A stretch of 64,000 bases of DNA, taken from HGM10766 sp900757295 (GTDB taxonomy: Bacteria; Bacillota_I; Bacilli_A; RF39; UBA660). Positions 59,618-64,000 of the stretch are shown piece after piece (position 1 is the first letter of the stretch; every line of letters starts with the position of its first letter). The position numbers and the translations under genes were made by a program. The stretch spans positions 868,001-932,000 of the forward strand of contig DAJPHG010000001.1 in assembly GCA_025992315.1 (NCBI GenBank), written 5' to 3'. Below the pieces are notes generated by a model that ran no database searches, was not told where the DNA came from, and saw only the letters and a program-made list of their open reading frames with translations.

Positions 59618-60294
59618 TGAAAAAAAAGAAAAAGATAATATTAATAATTTTGGTAATAATTGCTATTTTAAGTATGCTTGGTTATTTACTATATAATACG
59701 TATAATAGAATTAAAAATTTGGAGATGTTTGATAAAAACTTCTTAGATTCAACTAATGAGCAAGAAAAAGAAAATAAGAAAAAGCAAAAAGAATATGAAA
59801 AGAAAATAAAAAATAATGGTCAAATTGTTACAGTATCCATAAACGCAGATGAAACTAAACAATTTTATATTTTAAGTGAAGATGAAACGACTTATACATT
59901 ACTAGCTGCAGAGCCAATTGGAACAAGTGCTTTTTATCTTAGTGATGAATGTAATAGTGAAAATGAAAGTTCATGTAATTATACAACTGAATATATATAT
60001 GATTTTTTAGCCTCTAATACAGCTTCTTGGTCTTATGTTGGAAATGTTAGACTACCTAATATGAATGAAATAGTAAAAATAGGAAATTTTAAAATCAAAA
60101 ATGGTCTTTATACAAGTGCAAATAAAGATTATATATATAACTCTTCATATTGGATTGAAGATAATAGCAAAGATGATGATAAAGTTCATTATTTAGACAA
60201 AGGTAGTAAAACAATATTGAAAGATAAAATGTATAATCAACATGATGTAACTCCAGTAATAGTAGTTTTAAAAGCTTTCGTGAAAAATGACTAA
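59617..60294 (+). CDS. Membrane-anchored extracytoplasmic protein of unknown function
   Basis: A basic start and one membrane helix (residues about 5-25) are followed by a short coiled region. A folded domain comes next, with VTVSINADETKQFYILSEDE, a Cys pair (SDECNSENESSCNY), VRLPNMNEIVKIGNF and HDVTPVIVVLKAF. The layout recalls secreted domains that display a short C-terminal 'ViVVLK' strand, but I cannot name the family. It is coupled to the methyltransferase gene by a one-base overlap and followed by a terminator. Confidence 0.55.
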   Translation: MKKKKKIILIILVIIAILSMLGYLLYNTYNRIKNLEMFDKNFLDSTNEQEKENKKKQKEYEKKIKNNGQIVTVSINADETKQFYILSEDETTYTLLAAEPIGTSAFYLSDECNSENESSCNYTTEYIYDFLASNTASWSYVGNVRLPNMNEIVKIGNFKIKNGLYTSANKDYIYNSSYWIEDNSKDDDKVHYLDKGSKTILKDKMYNQHDVTPVIVVLKAFVKND

Positions 60295-60322
60295 AAGAAA
60301 AAGTATAAACTTTTCTTTTTTT
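60293..60322 (+). terminator. Terminator before the suf cluster
   Basis: AAAAGAAAAAGT pairs with ACTTTTCTTTTT around ATAA and ends in T, overlapping the upstream stop. Confidence 0.75.
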
Positions 60323-60350
60323 ATGCTAAAATAATTGGTGGTGATATATA

Positions 60351-61103
60351 ATGTTAGAAATAAAAAATATTACAGTCCAAGCAGATGAACAAACAATATT
60401 AAATGATTTTAATTTAAATATAGAAGATCATGAAATACATGCTTTAATGGGCCCTAATGGAGTAGGCAAAAGTACGATATGTAAAGTATTATTAAATGAC
60501 CAAAATTATCATGTTATTAATGGTAATATAATATATAATAGTCGAAATATAAATGAATTAGCAACTGATGAACGTGCTAGATTAGGATTTTTTTTATTAA
60601 ATCAAACGCCGATAGCTATACCTGGTGTATCAAATAGTGAAATGTTACGTATGGCTTTATCAAATAAAACAAATAAACAAGTAGATATTTTAGCATTTCA
60701 TAAAGAATTAAAAGCTATAACAGAAAAGTTAAATGTTCCATCTAGTTTTATTCATCGTGATATCAATTATGGTATGAGTGGTGGAGAAAGAAAGAAGAAT
60801 GAGTTGATTCATTTATGGATGTTAAAGCCTAATTTTATTATTTTAGATGAAGTAGATTCTGGGTTGGATGTTGATTCCTTTAAAACTGTTATGAAATCTT
60901 TAAAAGAATATTATTTAGAATATAAACCTTCTATATTAATTATTACTCATAATACCAAAGTATTTAAATATTTACATCCTGATAAAATATCTATCTTAAA
61001 TAATGGCTATATAATAAAAAATGGTGATGCTTCATTAGCAAATATTATAGATGAACAAGGATTTGAGGCATTTAATGTAAGTGAGAATGAAGTTCATGAA
61101 TAA
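60351..61103 (+). CDS. sufC: Fe-S cluster assembly ATPase SufC
   Basis: SufC is the ABC-type ATPase of the SUF scaffold. Walker A is MGPNGVGKSTICKVLL; the family's FFLLNQTPIAIPGVSN follows. The signature is YGMSGGERKKNELIHLWMLKP, Walker B is FIILDEVDSGLDVDSF, and the H-loop is LIITHNTK. Length 250 aa. GGTGGTGATATA precedes the ATG, and a TAAAAT lies about 20 bases upstream. The sufD-like gene begins within its 3' end. Confidence 0.95.
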   Translation: MLEIKNITVQADEQTILNDFNLNIEDHEIHALMGPNGVGKSTICKVLLNDQNYHVINGNIIYNSRNINELATDERARLGFFLLNQTPIAIPGVSNSEMLRMALSNKTNKQVDILAFHKELKAITEKLNVPSSFIHRDINYGMSGGERKKNELIHLWMLKPNFIILDEVDSGLDVDSFKTVMKSLKEYYLEYKPSILIITHNTKVFKYLHPDKISILNNGYIIKNGDASLANIIDEQGFEAFNVSENEVHE

Positions 61104-61758
61104 TATATTAGTAGAAAATGAAGTAATGGAATTTAATAACGAAAATATTAATATTGATTTAAATGTATCTAAAGTCATAATTGATATTAAAAATAAAGTT
61201 GTAATAAATGATTTAAATACTTCGTGGAAAGATTTAGAAATTGTTTTTAATATAAAAGAGAACAGTTCTTTAGAATTAAATGTTTTTAAAAATAATGCTC
61301 AAATTAATTATAACTTAATAGTTAATATGGAAAATAATAGTGAATTTATTGGCAATATTGCTTATGTTATAACAGAAAATAGTAAAATATTTATCCAAAC
61401 TAATATGAATGGAAGTAATATCAAAAATATTTTGAAAACTAAATGTATTACTCAAGATAAAGGTTCTGTAGATATTCAGGTTGATGGTAATGTATTAGAA
61501 AATACTATTAATAATATTATGCAAGAAGATGTTAGAATATTAAATTTAAATAACTTTGAAAATAAAATAAAACCTAACATGTTAGTTTCATCTAATGAAG
61601 TTCAAGCTGATCATTTTACTACAATGTCAGGAATTAATAGTGATGAGTTATTCTATTTGAAAGCAAAAGGCTTAGATAATGAAACTGCTACAAAATTATT
61701 AGAAAAAGGATTTGTATTAGAAATTTTTAATGATGAAATAAAGAAAAAAATATTTTAA
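61096..61758 (+). CDS. Short SufB/SufD-family scaffold protein
   Basis: The C-terminal hallmark of SufB/SufD is present: MLVSSNEVQADHFTTMSGIN, DELFYLKAKGLDNETATKLL, EKGFVLEIF, with the His of the SufD-type 'QAxH' site. The N-terminal part is a reduced beta-helix (KVIIDIKNKVVINDLNTSW, NSSLELNVFKNNAQINYN). Total 220 aa, about half of usual SufD or SufB. The start ATG 61096 lies eight bases before the sufC stop. It may be the single scaffold partner of SufC here, since no sufB follows. Confidence 0.82.
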   Translation: MNNILVENEVMEFNNENINIDLNVSKVIIDIKNKVVINDLNTSWKDLEIVFNIKENSSLELNVFKNNAQINYNLIVNMENNSEFIGNIAYVITENSKIFIQTNMNGSNIKNILKTKCITQDKGSVDIQVDGNVLENTINNIMQEDVRILNLNNFENKIKPNMLVSSNEVQADHFTTMSGINSDELFYLKAKGLDNETATKLLEKGFVLEIFNDEIKKKIF

Positions 61759-61772
61759 AAAGGAGGTGTATT

Positions 61773-62969
61773 ATGAACAAAGAAGATTTTCCTATGTTTA
61801 AGCAAAATATTACATATTTAGATAATGGTGCCACAACATTTAAACCAAAATGCGTTATAGACAAAATTGCTGATTATTATTCTAATTATTGTGCAAATGC
61901 TCATCGAGGAGATTATGATATTTCATATAAAGTTGATATGGAATATGAAAATACAAGAGATTTAGTAAAAGAGTTTATTAATGCAAAGTCAAAAGAAGAA
62001 ATTGTTTTTACTAGTGGATGCACTGAAAGTTTGAATATTATTGTATCTGGTTTTTTTGAAAGGCTAATAGAAGCTAATGATGAAATTATTTTAACTAAGA
62101 GTGAACATGCTTCTAATGTTTTACCTTGGTTTAGAATTGCTAAACAAAGTCATGCTAAAATTAAATATATTCCTTTAACAAAAGATCACCATGTTACTTT
62201 AGAAAATTTAAAAAGTATTATAACTCCTCAAACTAAAATTATTGCTTTAGCTCAAATTACAAATGTTATTGGAGATAAAAGACCAATTAAAGAAATTTGT
62301 AAATTTGCTCATGAAAATAATATTTTTGTTGTTGTTGACGGTGCTCAAAGTGTGCCTCATATGAAAGTTGATGTTCAAGATTTAGATTGTGACTTTTTAA
62401 CTTTTTCTGCTCATAAGATGTGTGGACCAACTGGTGTTGGCGTTCTTTATGGAAAAAAAGAGTTACTTGAAGCTGTTGAACCAATGAATTTAGGTGGAGG
62501 AATGAATGAATCATTCGATAATGAATACGAAGTATTGTTAAAATCTCTTCCTACGCGTTTAGAAGCAGGAACTCCTAATATTGCTGGAGTAATTGGCTTC
62601 GGTGAAGCGATAAAATATTTACAAAAAATTGGAATGTATAATATTTATCAATATGAAAAAGATCTACGCTCTTATTTAGTTGATAAGTTAGAAAAAATTA
62701 ATCATGTTGATATTATTAATATTAATAGTGATTCTGGTATAGTTGCTTTTAATGTAGATGATGTTTTTTCTCAAGATGTGGCTTATTATTTAAACAAATA
62801 TAATGTTTGTGTAAGAGCAGGAAATCATTGTGCTAAAATATTAAAGAATGAAACTGGTGTAAAAAATACCTGCCGTGTTAGCTTATATTTTTATAATACT
62901 TATGAAGATGTTGATAAATTAGTTTCTTTACTTAGCAATAAAGAAAAAATAATTACGGAGATGTTATAA
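61773..62969 (+). CDS. sufS: Cysteine desulfurase SufS
   Basis: SufS is the PLP enzyme that takes sulfur from cysteine. Visible are ITYLDNGATTFKP, NAHRGDYDISYKVD, VFTSGCTESLNIIVSGF, VDGAQSVPHMKVDV, the PLP lysine in SAHKMCGPTGVGVLYG (K215) and the active cysteine in VRAGNHCAK (C353). Length 398 aa. AAAGGAGGTGTATT precedes the ATG. The stop overlaps the sufU start. Sulfur is passed to SufU. Confidence 0.95.
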   Translation: MNKEDFPMFKQNITYLDNGATTFKPKCVIDKIADYYSNYCANAHRGDYDISYKVDMEYENTRDLVKEFINAKSKEEIVFTSGCTESLNIIVSGFFERLIEANDEIILTKSEHASNVLPWFRIAKQSHAKIKYIPLTKDHHVTLENLKSIITPQTKIIALAQITNVIGDKRPIKEICKFAHENNIFVVVDGAQSVPHMKVDVQDLDCDFLTFSAHKMCGPTGVGVLYGKKELLEAVEPMNLGGGMNESFDNEYEVLLKSLPTRLEAGTPNIAGVIGFGEAIKYLQKIGMYNIYQYEKDLRSYLVDKLEKINHVDIININSDSGIVAFNVDDVFSQDVAYYLNKYNVCVRAGNHCAKILKNETGVKNTCRVSLYFYNTYEDVDKLVSLLSNKEKIITEML

Positions 62970-63394
62970 TGGATGAACAAATAAAAAGAGAAATTATTAT
63001 GGAAAATTATCTAAAACCATATAATAAAGAAAATATCGATGATAGTGAATATATTAAGGTGAATACTAATAATGAATCTTGTATTGATAATATTGATTTA
63101 AATATTTTAATTAAAGATAATATTATAAAAGACATAAAGTTTGATGGTGAAGCGTGTGCTATTTCTACTGCATCTACATCTATTATGATTCAAGAACTAA
63201 TAGGTAAAACAGTTAGTGAAGCAATTGAATATATAAATACTTTTGAAAATATGTTAGAAGAAAAAGAATATAATAATGAATCATTAGGTAATGCTATTGT
63301 ATTTGAAGATATTTATAAGCAAAAAAATAGAAAACATTGTGCTTTTTTACCTTATAATGGAATTAAAAAAGTTTTAGAAAACTACGGGAAATAA
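62969..63394 (+). CDS. sufU: SufU zinc-dependent sulfurtransferase
   Basis: SufU accepts persulfide from SufS. The expected zinc ligands are present: NNESCIDN (Cys and Asp; the usual CGD reads CID), DGEACAISTASTSIMI and RKHCAFLPYNGI. The IREIIMENY-type start (REIIMENYLKPYN) is typical. Length 141 aa. The start overlaps the sufS stop. In most Bacillota sufB follows; here a T-box leader does. Confidence 0.92.
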   Translation: MDEQIKREIIMENYLKPYNKENIDDSEYIKVNTNNESCIDNIDLNILIKDNIIKDIKFDGEACAISTASTSIMIQELIGKTVSEAIEYINTFENMLEEKEYNNESLGNAIVFEDIYKQKNRKHCAFLPYNGIKKVLENYGK

Positions 63395-63432
63395 TTGTCG
63401 TATAAGATTATTTGAAAAAAGATAAAAAGAAT

Positions 63433-63461
63433 TTGATTATCATATTTACTTGTGATAAAAT
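63433..63461 (+). promoter_or_regulatory. Promoter of the serS T-box transcript
   Basis: TTGATT (63433-63438) and TAAAAT (63456-63461) are 17 bases apart, upstream of the leader. Confidence 0.6.
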
Positions 63462-63469
63462 AAGTACAT

Positions 63470-63667
63470 AAATCAATGATGAAAGAATAGTAATAAATAA
63501 TATATTTTGTAGAGAGTTAGTGGTTGGTGGAAACTAATAAATAATTATTTATGAATCTACTTTCTAGAGAGTTTAATAAACTCCGGTTTAAGCCGTTATT
63601 TAAATTAAGAAAAATAAAGGATGGTACCGCATTACTTTGCTCCTTAAGCAAGTAGTGCGTTTTTATT
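63470..63667 (+). promoter_or_regulatory. T-box riboswitch upstream of serS, specifier probably TCT (Ser)
   Basis: AGTA near 63489 and the opposite strand TGA-A-TCT-A (TCT at 63556-63558) form the specifier loop, closed by ATAAATAAT/ATTATTTAT. The T-box core TGGTACCGC is at 63622-63630. A terminator, GCATTACTTTGC opposite GCAAGTAGTGCG with a T-run, ends near 63666. Uncharged tRNA-Ser would allow read-through. The specifier register is chosen to agree with serS; CTA is the alternative if one base is skipped. Confidence 0.85.
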
Positions 63668-63683
63668 TAGAAAGGAAAAAGAA

Positions 63684-64000
63684 ATGTTAGATATTAAATA
63701 TGTAGTAGAGAATAAAGAAAAGGTTAAAGAAAACATTAAAAAGAAATTTCAAGACAAAAAATTACCTTTAGTAGATGAAGTAGTAGAACTTTATAGTAAA
63801 GTTAAAGAAAATAAAATAAAAAGAGATGAACTTGGTTCAAAAAGAAATACATTAAGTACTCAAATCGGTAGTCTTATGAGAGAAAAAAATATTGATGAAG
63901 CAAATAAAATAAAGGATGAAGTTAAAAACATTAATGATGAATTAAAAACTATAGATGAAACATTAGAAACTTTAAATGCCGAAGTTAAAAAAAGAATGAT
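63684..64000 (+). CDS. serS: Seryl-tRNA synthetase, N-terminal part (3' cut by window edge)
   Basis: The start MLDIKYVVENKEKVKENIKK and the long antiparallel coiled coil (RDELGSKRNTLSTQIGSLMR, DEVKNINDELKTIDETLETL) are the tRNA-binding arm of SerRS. GAAAGGAAAAAGAA precedes the ATG, 17 bases after the T-box terminator. The catalytic domain lies beyond the window. Confidence 0.93.
   Translation, partial: MLDIKYVVENKEKVKENIKKKFQDKKLPLVDEVVELYSKVKENKIKRDELGSKRNTLSTQIGSLMREKNIDEANKIKDEVKNINDELKTIDETLETLNAEVKKRM

Overview
The window is a very AT-rich Bacillota-type chromosome segment. Almost every gene is on the + strand. The exceptions I see are a tRNA-Leu, the ribosomal protein gene rpmB and a small XRE-type ORF. 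The standard bacterial code applies: TGG encodes Trp and TGA ends genes such as rsgA. Gene order is recognisably of the Bacillus type in several blocks: xseA-xseB-spoIVB; fmt-rlmN-PP2C-PASTA kinase-rsgA-rpe with divergent rpmB; ireB-ruvX-DUF1292-mltG-trmR-trhP1-trhP2-greA; and sufC-sufD-like-sufS-sufU. The genome looks reduced (short SufD, 52-residue bL28, no SufB at the locus, several decayed genes) but keeps peptidoglycan functions (MltG, GH25 lysozyme, SepF, DivIVA). An uncultured gut Bacilli/Mollicutes-related lineage is a reasonable guess; this is inference, not proof.

Layout. 1-3.3 kb: end of xseA, xseB, a SpoIVB-like peptidase, tRNA-Leu (minus), a Ser-fMet-Asp-Phe tRNA cluster and a truncated BI-1 family gene. 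3.3-16 kb: a T-box-controlled asnB, then mostly surface, membrane and unknown proteins, rpoZ, a GH25 lysozyme and fmt. 16-27 kb: tRNA/rRNA modification, Ser/Thr phospho-signalling, ribosome assembly and cell-wall genes ending in greA. 27.8-33.5 kb: tig, lemA, a decayed DUF2318 gene, a possible transglutaminase-fold protein and a DUF2207 membrane protein. 33.5-41 kb: dnaE (PHP site lost) directly upstream of polC. 41-49.8 kb: a class-I amidotransferase apparently started with ATT, a metallophosphoesterase, a Xer recombinase, a WG-repeat protein, ppdK with an extra N-terminal domain and a MazG-like protein.

49.8-56.6 kb is the accessory region and the most interesting part. It starts with decayed genes, including a RelA/SpoT hydrolase-domain remnant. 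Next comes an apparently intact operon: an 18-codon ORF behind a near-perfect Shine-Dalgarno sequence, a protein with a C39/papain-like domain, a 111-residue small protein, a YcaO enzyme ending in a proline-rich tail, and a nucleotidyltransferase-fold protein. The operon ends in a thiE broken by one TGA codon. A minus-strand XRE fragment and the C-terminal remnant of a large serine recombinase follow. I read this as a compact, possibly undescribed YcaO-type peptide-modification locus kept inside a decaying mobile segment.

56.7-64 kb returns to core genes: sepF, divIVA, frr, a YgjP-like metallopeptidase, a SpoU methyltransferase, the suf cluster, and a T-box in front of serS, which runs off the end of the window.
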